Counted from the stretch's first letter, positions 20,625 through 30,996 are shown. The stretch: DNA of 64,000 nt from Halomonas sp. KG2 (GCA_030440445.1 CP098528.1:682001-746000), one strand, 5' to 3'. Numbers and translations are program-made. Notes: generated by a model from the sequence alone, not told the origin.

Positions 20625-21805
20625 GGGGTTACTTCCAGGGTTTCCAGGCGACCATTATTGGCCTGGACATGAATGGTGCTGCCTTCAGTGGCAGGACGCA
20701 CGCTGATGCCAGATTTGTGCACGCGCGTACGGCCTACTAACGTGCCTTCGCGGGCATCAAGTAGATGAACGTAGCCTTCGAAGTCACCGACGACCACGCG
20801 GCCATCTGCAAATGCAGGTGCTGTTAACCGGCGGTCTTCCAAGTCATCGTTACGCCACACTTCTTGTCCGTTGTCGGCATTCAGGCCAACGACGTGGCTA
20901 TCATCAGTGACCACTAGCAGAATGTTACCTACCAAAATAGGCGTATGGCGGCTAGATAAGTTGCTTTCCCATAGAACGCCACCGCGGGTTGCTTCCAAAG
21001 CTACGACGCTACCGTTATAGCTAGTAACGAAAAGTCGACCATCAGGCGTTACTACCGGCTGACCGGCAAGATCAACCAACCTGTCGACGTCGCTACGTCC
21101 GCGGGGAGTCGCAATTTGTAACTCCCACAGTGGCTGACCATTGCGGTTGTCTAATGTTGCTAGGCGTCCGTTAGCAAAACCAACAAAGCTTACAGGATCA
21201 ATGACCATTGGCGTGCCGGTACCACGAAGGGTGAGCGACGGTTGTGAGCTGGCATATACCCAACGCTCCTCGCCAGTGACGCGGTCGAGCGCGGTGATTT
21301 GGCCATCAACGCTCTGCACCAGTAGTAGCTGTTGATTCGCTTGAGGTGCTGCCAGCACTTCACTGGAAACCCGTGAGCGCCAATTGACACTACCGTCGCG
21401 CTGATCCAGAGAAATAACTTCACCGTTACGGGTGCCTAAATAAACCTGACCTGCAATAGCGTTAAGCGCGCTTGAAATAGGCGTATCCAGCTCGATTTCC
21501 CACTTGCGTTCGCCGTTATCCGCATTAAATGCGGCCACCAGTCCATTGGCATCCGCAGCAAATACGCTGTCGCCTTCACGCGCCGGAGCAATGGGGTAAC
21601 GGGCACGACCAAGACCATCGCCTACGTCTCTGTCCCATACCTCATTAAGTGTTGAGGTTGCTGTAAAACTACGCAGCTCTTTAGGCGAGTCAGCCGTTTC
21701 GCCTTTACTGGCACAGCCTGCTAGCAAGGCGAGTGCCACGGCTCCGACGGTAATGCGCACAGACGGCTTTGAAAGTAGCGATTTGGGAAGACTGGTCATG
21801 ATCAT
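20621..21805 (-). CDS. bamB: Outer membrane protein assembly factor BamB
   Basis: Lipoprotein subunit of the BAM complex, 394 residues. The signal ends in the lipobox LLAGC (near residue 31). The rest is an eight-bladed PQQ-like beta-propeller with recurring blade motifs such as [49 protein letters not shown] and [18 protein letters not shown]. It is held in the periplasm at the outer membrane and interacts with BamA. Overlaps of four bases join it to yfgM upstream and der downstream. Confidence 0.96.
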   Translation of the reverse strand: MIMTSLPKSLLSKPSVRITVGAVALALLAGCASKGETADSPKELRSFTATSTLNEVWDRDVGDGLGRARYPIAPAREGDSVFAADANGLVAAFNADNGERKWEIELDTPISSALNAIAGQVYLGTRNGEVISLDQRDGSVNWRSRVSSEVLAAPQANQQLLLVQSVDGQITALDRVTGEERWVYASSQPSLTLRGTGTPMVIDPVSFVGFANGRLATLDNRNGQPLWELQIATPRGRSDVDRLVDLAGQPVVTPDGRLFVTSYNGSVVALEATRGGVLWESNLSSRHTPILVGNILLVVTDDSHVVGLNADNGQEVWRNDDLEDRRLTAPAFADGRVVVGDFEGYVHLLDAREGTLVGRTRVHKSGISVRPATEGSTIHVQANNGRLETLEVTP

Positions 21806-22461
21806 TGTGTCACCTCTTCGACGCCGAGATCATCAAGCTTGAACTGTACGCCGTAAAGCGGCTGATTCTGGGTTTGGGCCAGTTCTAGCACAGTTTGCCA
21901 AGCGTCTCGCGCTTGTTCTGTTTGGTCTAACGCAGCGTAAGCGTCGCCGCGCACGTTAGCCTGTTGAGCTGCCAGAGCATCGGTAATCGACTCATCTAAC
22001 AAACTCAGGGCGGCTTGTGGATTGCCGTTTGCAATCTCAATACGCGCTAATCTCAGCCATGCAAGGCTTTGCACATAGCGGCGAGAGGAGTCGCTAGCCA
22101 CGTTCTCAAGCGCGCTTTTCGCTGCATCAAGATCACCCTGTTGAACGGCTAAACGTGCTTCCAGCAGTTGCGCTAACTCTGCGTAGAGGGTATCGCCATG
22201 GTCACTGGTGATGTCATCAATGAGCTCACGGGCATTGGCTAACTGATCATCTGCCAAAGTGTTGCCCGCGGTCATATTGACGAGTTGCTGATAACGCACG
22301 GAGGCGGCTTCTGCCTGGCCTTCTTGATAGTTTTGCCATGCATTCCAGCCAAACACACCCGCCGCAGCAAGAACAGCCCCTGCTATGAGAGAGGTTCCGT
22401 TCTCTTTCCACCAGCGTTTAATTACCTCTAGCTGTTCTTCTTCGCTTCTCAGCTCCGCCAC
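21802..22461 (-). CDS. yfgM: YfgM-family inner membrane TPR protein
   Basis: Single-pass membrane protein of 219 residues. The cytosolic N terminus reads LRSEEEQLEVIKRWWKENG, then comes a membrane helix (TSLIAGAVLAAAGVFGWNAW), then a periplasmic TPR-like region. In E. coli YfgM associates with the SecYEG translocon and the chaperone PpiD. The position between hisS and bamB is the conserved one. Its stop overlaps the bamB start. Confidence 0.93.
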   Translation of the reverse strand: MAELRSEEEQLEVIKRWWKENGTSLIAGAVLAAAGVFGWNAWQNYQEGQAEAASVRYQQLVNMTAGNTLADDQLANARELIDDITSDHGDTLYAELAQLLEARLAVQQGDLDAAKSALENVASDSSRRYVQSLAWLRLARIEIANGNPQAALSLLDESITDALAAQQANVRGDAYAALDQTEQARDAWQTVLELAQTQNQPLYGVQFKLDDLGVEEVTQ

Positions 22462-22537
22462 GGGCGGCCTCCTGTTCTTTAGCTCAGCCGCAAGGGCGGC
22501 TGGCGAGTGTTCGTCTGCCAGAGAGTAGGCAGTAAGG

Positions 22538-23833
22538 TTAGTGGGGCACTAGGTTTTGCAGTGTCGCGGTGAGCTCAGCCTGAGATACGCGCAACTGTTC
22601 GCGATCATCACGCAGGAACTTAAGCGTTACGGCTTGCTCTGCTAGCTCATCTTCGCCCAATAAGACTGCAACAGGTGCGTTGCTTTTGTCCGCTTTTTTC
22701 ATACGGCTTTTAAAACTGCCGCCACCACAGTGCAACTGCAGCCTAAGGGTTGGCAGCTCACTACGTAGTTTTTCAGCCAGGGTGAGGGCGACAATGGTCG
22801 CGTTGTCATCCATGGGTAGCAGATAAACATCGCAGCCACCTAGCGCTTCTTCTGGAATCAGGTCTAATGTTTCCAGCAGCAATATTAAGCGCTCGATACC
22901 CATGGCAAAACCAACCGCTGGCGTGGGCTTTCCGCCTAGTTGTTCGACCAGGCCATCGTAGCGACCGCCTGCACATACCGTGCCCTGGCTGCCTAGGGCC
23001 GTGGTCGTCCACTCAAATACCGTACGGCAGTAGTAATCAAGACCGCGTACCAAGCGTGGGTTAACAACGTAGTTAATGCCTGCTGCATCCAGCACTGCTT
23101 TGAGTTGCTCGAAATGTGTCCGCGACTCATCGTCCAAATGATCCATCAGCTGCGGCGCACCGTTGAGCATTTCCGCCATCGCTGGATTCTTGGAATCCAA
23201 AATGCGCAGTGGGTTGCTGGTGAGGCGACGCTTAGAGTCATCATCAAGGACGTCGTGATGCTGGTCAAAATAAGCGACGAGCTTATCGCGATAGGCCGCG
23301 CGCGCCTCTGTGGAGCCTAGGGAGTTAAGCTCTAGCGTCACATGTTCCAGTAAGCCCAGCTCTTGCCATAGACGTGCTGAAAGCAGAATGACTTCCGCAT
23401 CGATATCCGGCCCATCAAAGCCGTACGTTTCTACGCCTACCTGATGGAATTGACGATAGCGGCCTTTTTGCGGACGCTCGTGGCGGAACATCGGGCCTTG
23501 ATACCACAACCGTTGCGTTTGGTTATGCAGCAAACCATGTTCCATCGCTGCCCGTACACAGCTAGCTGTACCTTCGGGTCGCAGCGTTAGGCTGTCGCCG
23601 TTGCGGTCGTCGAACGTGTACATCTCTTTTTCGACAATATCGGTGACTTCACCAATAGAGCGAGCAAATAGCGCCGTTTGTTCAACAATGGGCGTACGGA
23701 TTTCATCAAAGCCATAGCGATGCATCAGCTGACGCACCTTGGCTTCAAAAAATTGCCAGCGGGGGCTTTCGCTGGGCAATAAATCATTCATACCACGAAT
23801 AGCTTGAATTTTTTTTGCGGCGGACTTGCTCAA
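22538..23833 (-). CDS. hisS: Histidyl-tRNA synthetase
   Basis: Class II aminoacyl-tRNA synthetase charging tRNA-His, 431 residues. Motif 2 is in [25 protein letters not shown], the histidine-specific loops are [15 protein letters not shown] and [15 protein letters not shown], and motif 3 is in [16 protein letters not shown]. The anticodon-binding domain occupies the last about 95 residues. It sits in the ispG-hisS-yfgM-bamB-der series. A 76-base gap separates it from yfgM. Confidence 0.98.
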   Translation of the reverse strand: MSKSAAKKIQAIRGMNDLLPSESPRWQFFEAKVRQLMHRYGFDEIRTPIVEQTALFARSIGEVTDIVEKEMYTFDDRNGDSLTLRPEGTASCVRAAMEHGLLHNQTQRLWYQGPMFRHERPQKGRYRQFHQVGVETYGFDGPDIDAEVILLSARLWQELGLLEHVTLELNSLGSTEARAAYRDKLVAYFDQHHDVLDDDSKRRLTSNPLRILDSKNPAMAEMLNGAPQLMDHLDDESRTHFEQLKAVLDAAGINYVVNPRLVRGLDYYCRTVFEWTTTALGSQGTVCAGGRYDGLVEQLGGKPTPAVGFAMGIERLILLLETLDLIPEEALGGCDVYLLPMDDNATIVALTLAEKLRSELPTLRLQLHCGGGSFKSRMKKADKSNAPVAVLLGEDELAEQAVTLKFLRDDREQLRVSQAELTATLQNLVPH

Positions 23834-23919
23834 TGAAAACTCCTTGTATGGGAGACAACACTGGGGCGGGGAAAAAGGTTATGCCCGCCTCCAGGTTGGG
23901 TATCACTTGCTCGGCTTTT

Positions 23920-25047
23920 TTAAACGCTGCGAGCAATCATGTCGTCTTCTTGCTGCTGTTTTTGGCGTACTTTCTCGCGGATCAATTTTTCCAGGTCATC
24001 CACCAGGTGGTCGTTACGCAGCTTGCTAGCGGGTTTGCCATCGATGTACACCAAGTTGGCAGGTGAGCCGCCGGTTAGGCCAATATCGGTTTCTTTCGCT
24101 TCACCTGGGCCATTAACGACGCAACCAATCACCGATACGTCCAGTGGGGTCATGACGTCTTCAAGCCGCTCTTCTAGCTGGTTCATGGTGCTGATAACAT
24201 CAAAATTCTGCCGTGAGCAGCTGGGGCAGGCAATAAAATTAATGCCTTTGGCTCGCAGCCTTAGGCTTTTAAGCATGTCAAAGCCGACTTTAATTTCTTC
24301 CACTGGGTCGGCGGCGAGCGATACGCGAATTGTGTCGCCAATGCCATCCATTAGCAGCATGCCAAGGCCAATCGACGATTTCACCGTACCCGAACGCAGG
24401 CCGCCGGCTTCGGTAATACCTAGATGAAGTGGCTGCTCGATACGGGTAGCCAGGTCGCGGTACGCGGCTACCGCCATAAACACATCTGAGGCTTTGACGC
24501 TGACTTTAAATTCCTGGAAATCAAGGCGATCCAGGTAATCAATATGCCTCATGGCCGACTCCACTAACGCTGCGGGAGTGGGCTCGCCATACTTTTTCTG
24601 TAGATCTTTTTCCAGCGATCCGGCATTGACGCCAATACGAATCGGTATGCCATTATCGCGGGCAGCATTAACAACCGCACGTACGCGATCTTCGCGGCCA
24701 ATGTTACCTGGGTTAATACGCAAGCAGTCGACACCTAGTTCGGCGACACGCAGGGCAATTTTGTAGTCAAAATGAATGTCTGCCACCAGTGGGACATCGA
24801 CACGCTGCTTAATTTTGCCAAAGCTTTCAGCGGCGTCCATATCGGGTACTGAAACGCGGACAATATCGGCTCCCGCTTTTTCTAACTGCTGAATTTGTGC
24901 CACGGTGGCATCGACGTCCAGCGTATTGGTGTTGGTCATGCTCTGAACAGCAATAGGTGCATCACCACCTACGGCCACATTGCCAACGTGAATTTGACGC
25001 GAGAAGCGGCGTTTAATCGGAGAAGGGGCGTGCATAAGACGGGTCAC
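23920..25047 (-). CDS. ispG: 4-hydroxy-3-methylbut-2-en-1-yl diphosphate synthase IspG (GcpE)
   Basis: Iron-sulphur enzyme of the MEP isoprenoid pathway that converts MEcPP to HMBPP, 375 residues. The TIM-barrel N terminus opens [23 protein letters not shown]; the cluster cysteines are in IACPSCSRQ and [13 protein letters not shown]. The reading frame begins at GTG (25047), overlapping the rodZ stop; an ATG at 25035 is an alternative start. The rodZ-ispG-hisS order is the standard gammaproteobacterial arrangement. Confidence 0.97.
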   Translation of the reverse strand: MTRLMHAPSPIKRRFSRQIHVGNVAVGGDAPIAVQSMTNTNTLDVDATVAQIQQLEKAGADIVRVSVPDMDAAESFGKIKQRVDVPLVADIHFDYKIALRVAELGVDCLRINPGNIGREDRVRAVVNAARDNGIPIRIGVNAGSLEKDLQKKYGEPTPAALVESAMRHIDYLDRLDFQEFKVSVKASDVFMAVAAYRDLATRIEQPLHLGITEAGGLRSGTVKSSIGLGMLLMDGIGDTIRVSLAADPVEEIKVGFDMLKSLRLRAKGINFIACPSCSRQNFDVISTMNQLEERLEDVMTPLDVSVIGCVVNGPGEAKETDIGLTGGSPANLVYIDGKPASKLRNDHLVDDLEKLIREKVRQKQQQEDDMIARSV

Positions 25048-26039
25048 TCTCCCAGGGTAAAGCGGGCAACATTATTGGCACCGGCGCGCTGTACAAGGTT
25101 AACGTCCTCGCCTTCATAGCGCAGCTCTACGCCGGTGGCATTGCCGATAGTTAAACGAAAAGGCGGTTCGCCCTCAACACTTGCTGTGGTGCCAGGCGTT
25201 TGCAGACCAACGAACACCCGTTGGTTATTGGCATCAAAAATTTCAGTCCACGACTGCTCGTTAAACGTAAGTTCAAGCAGGTTCGGGTTTGTTGCTGGCG
25301 CTGTTTCGACCGTGGTGTCTTCGCTGTCAGTGGCAGCGTCCGCTTGTTCTGCGGTATCTGCAGCGGTGAACTCAGCAGCTTCTGCCCCTTCGGCAGACGT
25401 AGACGACTCAGCGGCTGACTCAATGGCAGCCGTTGCGGCGTTAGCCGCTCCCTCATCGACTCCCTCGGCCGTGCCGGTTTGTTGTGCTGGGGCGTTGTTA
25501 GACAGCTGAGGGGTAGCAGCCAGCGTTTGTTCAGTCGGTGTTACATTTTCGGCTGGCGTATCGCTGGAGCCGCCTTCTTCTAGTGAAGGATTGCTCCCCA
25601 TGCTGGGGGGCTCGCTGCCGCCACGGCTTTGCCACCACATGACCGTGACGGCAATCAAGGCAACAATAACTAGCAGGGTGACTAGCTTAAATAACCATGC
25701 ACCAATACGCGATGGTGGCCGGGTGACTGACACTGGAGCCACCCGACGGTCTGTCTCTGTACTCCCATGGTTAGCCTGGTAGGCCTCAAGTACTAGACGG
25801 TCATCCATGCCCAGGTATTTTGCATAAGCACGTAAATAGCCCCGGCGATAAGCGGCAACAGGGATCTCTTCGTAGTTATCTTGTTCTAAACCGTCGACAA
25901 CCGCAGGGCGTAAATTAAGCGCCCGTGCGGCATCGGTAAGCGGTACGCCGAGAGCTTCGCGTTGGCGTGAGAGAAGCTCGCCGGGTGTGGCAATTGGGCT
26001 AGAGGTCGTAACATTATCGTATGATTGTGTATCGCTCAT
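25044..26039 (-). CDS. rodZ: Cytoskeletal shape protein RodZ
   Basis: Membrane protein of 331 residues that links MreB filaments to the cell wall elongation machinery. An HTH (Xre-like) domain occupies about residues 15-85 ([26 protein letters not shown]). One membrane helix follows ([18 protein letters not shown]), then a long Ala/Glu/Thr-rich acidic periplasmic linker, and a C-terminal DUF4115 beta domain ([22 protein letters not shown]). The strongly acidic linker suits a salt-adapted organism. It lies between pilF and ispG. Confidence 0.94.
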   Translation of the reverse strand: MSDTQSYDNVTTSSPIATPGELLSRQREALGVPLTDAARALNLRPAVVDGLEQDNYEEIPVAAYRRGYLRAYAKYLGMDDRLVLEAYQANHGSTETDRRVAPVSVTRPPSRIGAWLFKLVTLLVIVALIAVTVMWWQSRGGSEPPSMGSNPSLEEGGSSDTPAENVTPTEQTLAATPQLSNNAPAQQTGTAEGVDEGAANAATAAIESAAESSTSAEGAEAAEFTAADTAEQADAATDSEDTTVETAPATNPNLLELTFNEQSWTEIFDANNQRVFVGLQTPGTTASVEGEPPFRLTIGNATGVELRYEGEDVNLVQRAGANNVARFTLGE

Positions 26040-26078
26040 AGCTGAGCATCCTTCAATAATTAGGTGGTCAGGGCACCG

Positions 26079-26813
26079 TTAGTCAATATTCAATAAGCGC
26101 TGGTAGTTCGCAGCCGCAGCGAGATCACCACGGGCGTGGGCGATATCGATCGCCATTTCCAACGCGACTGGATCTTGCCCGGCCAGCTGCAAATAGCGCT
26201 GCAGCGGCTCCCAGGCTTGACCATAATTGCCCTGTGAAGCTTCAAGTTCGGCTAATAATAAATATCCACGCGGGCTACGTGGATCAATGCTCACTGCGCG
26301 CAATAGGCGTTTGCGCGCTTCATCAATGTTATCGGCTGCCAGATAGCACTGCCCTAGGTTAGTAAATAGCTGGGCACGATTGGCATACTGGGCATCGTGA
26401 GATGCTATTTCTAACTGTTCGCAAGCGGCGTTGAACTGCCCCTGCTGATATAAAAACGCCGCGTAATTATTACGCGCACGTGTCAAAGAAGGTGCTGTGT
26501 TAATCGCTTGCTGAAAATAGCGATTTGCAAGCTCATGTTCATTCTGCTGTTGATAGACCAGCGCAAGCGCCTGAAGTGCCTCGGCATTGCGTGGATTAAT
26601 TTCAAGCGCACGATCCAGCGCGCTGAGCGCACGGGTTAGGTTGTCGCGTTCTAGGTAAGCAACGCCTAGTTGGGTGTAAGCGTCTGCAGCGTCATCGTCA
26701 GCCTGAGAAGACGTGCTACCTGACGTGGCACAGCCAGCTAACAACATGCTGCTTACTAGCACGCACAGCATGTGAACCCGGGATGGGTAACGTCGCCAGC
26801 GGTGACCGATCAT
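26079..26813 (-). CDS. pilF: Type IV pilus assembly lipoprotein PilF/PilW
   Basis: Outer membrane lipoprotein of 244 residues with a lipobox (MLLAGC, near residue 29) and about six TPR motifs (AYTQLGVAYLERDNLTRALSALDRALEINPRN and following). In Pseudomonas PilF assists assembly of the PilQ secretin. The start at 26813 is preferred: AAGAGGG lies six bases upstream, whereas the frame extends 12 codons further without a ribosome binding site. It is placed between rlmN and rodZ as in pseudomonads. No other pilus genes are in the window. Confidence 0.88.
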   Translation of the reverse strand: MIGHRWRRYPSRVHMLCVLVSSMLLAGCATSGSTSSQADDDAADAYTQLGVAYLERDNLTRALSALDRALEINPRNAEALQALALVYQQQNEHELANRYFQQAINTAPSLTRARNNYAAFLYQQGQFNAACEQLEIASHDAQYANRAQLFTNLGQCYLAADNIDEARKRLLRAVSIDPRSPRGYLLLAELEASQGNYGQAWEPLQRYLQLAGQDPVALEMAIDIAHARGDLAAAANYQRLLNID

Positions 26814-26833
26814 GTACACCCTCTTGTAGTCGC

Positions 26834-26889
26834 TATCTGCTAATAACAATCTTCTATTAACTATCTTCTAATAACTATCTGCTAATAAC
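26834..26889. repeat. Four 14-bp tandem units upstream of pilF
   Basis: Four consecutive 14-base units, TATCTGCTAATAAC, AATCTTCTATTAAC, TATCTTCTAATAAC and TATCTGCTAATAAC, with period exactly 14; a degenerate fifth (CATCTTGCAGTGAT) follows. The first and fourth units are identical. The array ends about 20 bases before the pilF start, inside its likely leader. It is the clearest of the period-14 arrays in the window. Confidence 0.95.
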
Positions 26890-27001
26890 CATCTTGCAGT
26901 GATCATCAGATGCATCGTCATTCGATAGAACTGCACTTGTGGCGGTTTGAAAACGTGTCCATCAAAGCGCCGCACTCGATGGAAGTCAAGATAACAGCGG
27001 T

Positions 27002-28186
27002 TTAGTCCGCATCAAGCTGTACAGACTGAATATAGCGCGCACTTCGCTTAGTGCGGTCTTTCACCTTTCCTACCAGTTGGCCACAAGCAGCGTCGATATC
27101 ATCGCCCCGCGTGATACGTACGGTGGCGTTATAACCCAGGTCGTATAGCCATTGCTGAAAGCGCATCACTTGGTTACGTGAGGGCTTTTCGTAGCCTGAA
27201 TTAGGAAATGGATTGAACGGTATCAGGTTGATTTTGCAGGGCAGCTCTTTTAGCAGTGCCGCCAGTTGTTCAGCATGTTCCTGCTGATCATTCACATCTC
27301 TAATGAGCGTATATTCGATGGTAACCTGACGGTTATCCGGGCATTTGGATAGGTAACGGTGACAGGCATCCAGAAGCGCACGAATATTATATTTACGGTT
27401 AATCGGTACCAGCTCGTTGCGTAGCTCATCAGTAGAAGCGTGCAACGAAATGGCTAAGCTTACGTCGATCTCATCGCCAAGCTTATCTATCATCGGCACA
27501 ACGCCTGATGTGGAAAGCGTGACGCGGCGTTTGGAAAGTCCGTAGCCGTTGTCGTCGAGCATCAGCTTCATTGCTGGCACGACGTTATCAAAGTTAAGCA
27601 GTGGCTCACCCATGCCCATCATGACTACGTTAGTCACCGGACGGTTAGCGGTATCGCGGCGCGGGCCTACGCTACGCTGGGCGACCCACACCTGGCCGAT
27701 AATTTCGGCAGCGGTCAGATTGCGCTGGAAGCCTTGTTTGCCCGTTGAGCAAAAACTGCAGTCTAACGAGCAGCCTACCTGGGAAGAGACGCATAGCGTC
27801 CGGCGTTTGCCATTTTCCGCAGGAATCAGCACCGTTTCCACGTAGCTGCCATCTTCTACTTCCAGAACCCACTTGCGTGTGCCGTCGCTGGAAGTGCCTT
27901 CATAGACAACGCCAGGGCCGCGAATCTCTGCCAGCCGAGCCAGTTTTTCACGCAGCGGTTTGGATAGATTCGTCATGGCAGCAAAATCATCGCTACCTTC
28001 CTGGTGAATCCACTTCATTAGCTGGGCGGCACGAAACTTCTTTTCGCCAATCGACAAAAAGAAGTCCTCCATCTGCTCGCGAGACATGCCCAGCAGGTTC
28101 TGGCGCTCTGGCGCATTAGTGGCGGCAGGTTCGCTGTCGGTCGAGGAGAGAGAGGTAGGCGTATGTTGAGCTACGGTAGTGGTCAT
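27002..28186 (-). CDS. rlmN: Dual-specificity RNA methyltransferase RlmN
   Basis: Radical SAM enzyme that makes m2A2503 in 23S rRNA and m2A37 in some tRNAs, 394 residues. The cluster motif is CSLDCSFC (near residue 140), and the C-terminal catalytic cysteine region is DIDAACGQL. The N-terminal region ([34 protein letters not shown]) is the usual accessory domain preceded by about 25 variable residues, so the true start could be slightly internal. The order ndk-rlmN-pilF is conserved. Confidence 0.97.
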   Translation of the reverse strand: MTTTVAQHTPTSLSSTDSEPAATNAPERQNLLGMSREQMEDFFLSIGEKKFRAAQLMKWIHQEGSDDFAAMTNLSKPLREKLARLAEIRGPGVVYEGTSSDGTRKWVLEVEDGSYVETVLIPAENGKRRTLCVSSQVGCSLDCSFCSTGKQGFQRNLTAAEIIGQVWVAQRSVGPRRDTANRPVTNVVMMGMGEPLLNFDNVVPAMKLMLDDNGYGLSKRRVTLSTSGVVPMIDKLGDEIDVSLAISLHASTDELRNELVPINRKYNIRALLDACHRYLSKCPDNRQVTIEYTLIRDVNDQQEHAEQLAALLKELPCKINLIPFNPFPNSGYEKPSRNQVMRFQQWLYDLGYNATVRITRGDDIDAACGQLVGKVKDRTKRSARYIQSVQLDAD

Positions 28187-28200
28187 GGCGGTCAGCGTTC

Positions 28201-28228
28201 AGAGAAAAGGCGGGGGCATAGCCCCCGC
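28201..28228 (-). terminator. Terminator between ndk and rlmN
   Basis: GCGGGGGC (28210-28217) pairs with GCCCCCGC (28221-28228) across a three-base loop. On the minus strand it is followed by CTTTTCTCT. It sits 43 bases after the ndk stop and just before the rlmN start, so it probably attenuates transcription into rlmN. Confidence 0.75.
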
Positions 28229-28271
28229 GAAAATGGCCGGCAACGGATGTTGAATCGGCGGCACGCTTGGT

Positions 28272-28697
28272 TTAGCGCGGGCAAATTTCGTCGTTACCGA
28301 AGAAGTAGCTAATTTCGCGCTCAGCGCTTTCCGGAGAATCAGAACCATGGACAGCGTTTGCGTCGATTGTTTCCGCAAAGTCAGCGCGGATAGTGCCGGG
28401 TGCCGCTTCTTTCGGGTTAGTAGCCCCCATCAGGTCGCGGTTTTTAGCAATAGCGCCTTCGCCTTCTAGTACCTGCACAACAACCGGGCCAGAGGTCATG
28501 AAGCCCACCAGGTCTTTAAAGAAAGGACGCTCTTTATGCTCGGCGTAGAAACCGCCTGCTTTTTCTTCAGAAAGATGAACCATCTTCGCAGCAACAACTT
28601 TCAAGCCTGCTTTTTCAAAGCGAGAAATGATGTCGCCAATCGCATTTTTAGCAACGGCATCAGGCTTGATAATAGAAAGAGTACGTTCAATTGCCAT
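28272..28697 (-). CDS. ndk: Nucleoside diphosphate kinase
   Basis: Transfers the gamma-phosphate of ATP to nucleoside diphosphates through a phosphohistidine, 141 residues. It opens [20 protein letters not shown] and carries the active-site His in [29 protein letters not shown] precedes the ATG. It lies between iscA and rlmN, where pseudomonads have it after the isc genes. A terminator follows. Confidence 0.98.
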   Translation of the reverse strand: MAIERTLSIIKPDAVAKNAIGDIISRFEKAGLKVVAAKMVHLSEEKAGGFYAEHKERPFFKDLVGFMTSGPVVVQVLEGEGAIAKNRDLMGATNPKEAAPGTIRADFAETIDANAVHGSDSPESAEREISYFFGNDEICPR

Positions 28698-28812
28698 GGT
28701 GGAATCTCCTTAAGAGGCATAAAGCAGAAGTGCCGCCCCGGAAAGCCGAGGCGGCGCAGGAAAAAAAGAGTCGGCAGGGCGGTTGTGCATTACCGATTGC
28801 CGAGTGGCCGCG

Positions 28813-28818
28813 ATTATA
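28813..28818 (-). promoter_or_regulatory. Candidate -10 element for ndk
   Basis: A perfect TATAAT on the minus strand (ATTATA on the plus strand) lies 45 bases after the iscA stop and about 115 bases before ndk. No convincing -35 is visible at 16-18 bases. It suggests ndk can be transcribed separately from iscRSA. The gap also holds a GC-rich hairpin (GCCGCC...GGCGGC near 28735-28756) without a following T-run. Confidence 0.3.
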
Positions 28819-28863
28819 GCGCCTCAAGGGGGTGATGAATACCGGTGATGCAGCGCTAAACGC

Positions 28864-29190
28864 TTAGACCGTGAAGCTTTCGCCACAGCCACACTCATCT
28901 TTGACGTTGGGATTGTTGAAGCGGAAAAAGCGATTCAGCCCTTCGCTGACATAGTCCACTTCACTGCCATTGAGTATTTCTAGCGCGTCTGGCGCGATAT
29001 ACACGCTGGCACCGTGCTCTTCAAAGCGAATTTCGTCATCGCTCACGTCGTCGGCAAAGTCGAGTACGTAGCTATAGCCCGAGCAGCCGCTAGGCTTTAC
29101 AGAAACGCGCAGCCCAAGCCCCTGGCCACGCTCATCGAGAACGTGACGGATTTGCTGAGCCGCAGCAGGGGTAATGTTGAGAGTTGCCAT
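28864..29190 (-). CDS. iscA: Iron-sulphur assembly protein IscA
   Basis: A-type Fe-S carrier of 108 residues. The three conserved cysteines are in KPSGCSGYSYVLDF (near residue 36) and the C-terminal DECGCGESF (near residues 100-102). The end NPNVKDECGCGESF is IscA-like rather than SufA or ErpA. A very good ribosome binding site (AAGGAGGA) precedes the ATG. It directly follows iscS across 56 bases; iscU, which normally lies between them, is absent, and hscB, hscA and fdx do not follow. Confidence 0.94.
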   Translation of the reverse strand: MATLNITPAAAQQIRHVLDERGQGLGLRVSVKPSGCSGYSYVLDFADDVSDDEIRFEEHGASVYIAPDALEILNGSEVDYVSEGLNRFFRFNNPNVKDECGCGESFTV

Positions 29191-29246
29191 CGGGCGTCCT
29201 CCTTCAAGAAGTCGGTAGGTTGATTGCCAAGTGTGGCATCAGCCGT

Positions 29247-30419
29247 TTAACGCGTTGAGCGTAGTCCGCTCAATGCGTGGCGCAGTAGTGTCAGCGCATG
29301 ATCAATGTCGGCGTCAGTAGTGAAACGCCCAAAACTAAAACGTAGCGATGAGAGTGCAAGGGCGCGCGGTGTGCCGATTCCCAATAAAACGTAGGAAGGG
29401 TCGACGCTAGCAGAGTTGCAGGCAGACCCGGTTGACACAGCAACATCGCGCAGCGCCATCAATAGAGATTCACCGTCTACCCCTTTAAATGCCAGGTTTA
29501 AAATATTGGGAACGGCATTGTCCAACGGAGAGTTGGCAAAGACACCATCAACATCTTCTAGCCCTTTTAGGAAGCGCGCGTGTAGCTGGGCAATATGGGC
29601 TTGGTCTTCCTGGTGATGGTGTTGCATTAGCGCAAACGCTTCACCCATGCCGGCAATTTGATGGGTCGGAAGTGTGCCAGAGCGCATGCCTCGCTCGTGG
29701 CCACCACCATGGATAAGTGCTTCTATGCGTATATCTGGATGGCGTTTGACGTAAAGCGCACCAACGCCTTTGGGGCCATAAACTTTATGTCCAGACAGCG
29801 ACATCAAATCAATTTGTTGCGCCACCACATCTAACGGAATACGTCCTACAGCTTGGGCCGCATCAGTATGAAAAACAGCCCCGAACTCATGGGTGACCTC
29901 TGCCAGCGCGGCAATATCATTAATGCTACCCAATTCGTTATTGACCGCCATTAATGACACGAGTGCCGTGTCGTCTCGCATGGCGGCGCGCAGTTGTTCT
30001 GGCGTGGTTCGCCCGTCTCGCCCAGGCGTGAGCCACGTCACTTCAAAACCTTCGCTTTCCAGGGCGTTGGCAGTATCCACTATCGCTTTATGCTCAATGG
30101 TGGACGTTACCAGATGCATGCCGCGCTCACGATTGGCGCGCATGTAGCCGATCAGCGCTAGATTGTTGGCCTCAGTGGCACCGCTGGTCCAAACCACTTC
30201 ACGCGGGTCTGCGTTAATGGTATCGGCGACTTGACGGCGAGCCTGCTCTACCACCTGTTCCGCCTGCCAGCCCAGCATGTGACTGCGCGAGGCTGGGTTG
30301 GCGAACAGCTGATCAGCGGTTAAATAGCGCTGCATGACGTCGGCCACACGGGTATCGACCGGCGTGGTCGCGGCATAGTCTAAATAAATCGGCAGCGAAG
30401 GGGTGGAAGTCATCGTCAT
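29247..30419 (-). CDS. iscS: Cysteine desulfurase IscS, short C terminus
   Basis: PLP enzyme that takes sulphur from cysteine for Fe-S clusters and tRNA thiolation, about 390 residues. It opens LPIYLDYAATTPVDTRVADVM; the PLP lysine is in SLSGHKVYGPKG, and the catalytic Cys loop is STGSACNSASVDPSYVL. It ends in LSGLRSTR, so the segment that in E. coli IscS follows this point (about 24 residues starting LSPLWEM) is missing. That tail has been linked to IscU binding, and no iscU is encoded next to it. The start may be ATG 30419 or 30413. iscR lies 25 bases upstream. Confidence 0.93.
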   Translation of the reverse strand: MTMTSTPSLPIYLDYAATTPVDTRVADVMQRYLTADQLFANPASRSHMLGWQAEQVVEQARRQVADTINADPREVVWTSGATEANNLALIGYMRANRERGMHLVTSTIEHKAIVDTANALESEGFEVTWLTPGRDGRTTPEQLRAAMRDDTALVSLMAVNNELGSINDIAALAEVTHEFGAVFHTDAAQAVGRIPLDVVAQQIDLMSLSGHKVYGPKGVGALYVKRHPDIRIEALIHGGGHERGMRSGTLPTHQIAGMGEAFALMQHHHQEDQAHIAQLHARFLKGLEDVDGVFANSPLDNAVPNILNLAFKGVDGESLLMALRDVAVSTGSACNSASVDPSYVLLGIGTPRALALSSLRFSFGRFTTDADIDHALTLLRHALSGLRSTR

Positions 30420-30444
30420 AGAGTCCAACGTGCAGTGAAAGCCG

Positions 30445-30912
30445 TTAAGGGGATGAGGCGAGAATGCCTGCTTCTACGCGCTGCTTTTGCCGAGAGGCAA
30501 TGCGTATAACATCGGGGCGTTGCATCAGTTGTGCAAGGCTGGTGTCATCAAGGAAATTACGAATCTGCCCTGATAGATCACACCATAGGTGATGGGTTAG
30601 GCAGGTGTCGCCTTGTTGGCAGTCTGAAAGCCCTTGGCAGCGTGTTGCATCCACGGTCTCATTAACGGCGTCAATCACTTGGGAAACGCTGATGTCTTCG
30701 GCTGGTTTAGCCAGCAAATAGCCGCCACCAGGACCACGCACGCTGCTAACTAGACCCGCTCGACGCAGGCGTGCAAATAGTTGCTCAAGATAAGAGAGCG
30801 AAATTTCCTGACGCTGAGAAATATCCCCCAAGCTGGTCGGACCTTGGGGGGTATTTATCGCCAAATCGAGCATGGCGGTAACGGCGTAACGGCCTTTAGT
30901 GGTCAAGCGCAT
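30445..30912 (-). CDS. iscR: Rrf2-family Fe-S regulator IscR
   Basis: Transcription factor of 155 residues that senses Fe-S status. The winged helix is [19 protein letters not shown]... with [18 protein letters not shown] as recognition region. The cluster ligands are [19 protein letters not shown], with the same Cys-x5-Cys-x5-Cys-x2-His spacing as E. coli IscR. The start at 30912 has GAGG upstream and matches homologues; the open frame extends far upstream into cysE in another frame, but that extension is not real. It heads iscR-iscS-iscA. Confidence 0.96.
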   Translation of the reverse strand: MRLTTKGRYAVTAMLDLAINTPQGPTSLGDISQRQEISLSYLEQLFARLRRAGLVSSVRGPGGGYLLAKPAEDISVSQVIDAVNETVDATRCQGLSDCQQGDTCLTHHLWCDLSGQIRNFLDDTSLAQLMQRPDVIRIASRQKQRVEAGILASSP

Positions 30913-30963
30913 GACAGGCACCTCGACGCTGAACCTCAGCGCACTTACGGCAAATGTAGCGCC

Positions 30964-30996
30964 ATTATGGAAATCCTGAGTGCTTTGGTCAACTAT
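30964..30996 (-). promoter_or_regulatory. iscR promoter with candidate type 1 IscR operator
   Basis: On the minus strand TTGACC (30987-30992) and CATAAT (30964-30969) are spaced by 17 bases, a strong sigma70 promoter. A 25-base stretch (30972-30996) covering the -35 matches about 20 of 25 positions of the known type 1 IscR consensus (ATASYYGACTRDWWY-AGTCRRSTAT, one halves-joined site), with the left half ATAGTTGAC perfect. The element lies across the end of cysE. Autorepression by holo-IscR is inferred. Confidence 0.6.

Noticed and set aside
26834..26889. CRISPR-like array
   Set aside because: Units are directly adjacent 14-mers with no spacers and no cas genes are nearby.
28735..28756. Terminator between iscA and ndk
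   Set aside because: GC-rich hairpin without a T-run on the minus strand side downstream; kept only as a remark with the ndk -10.
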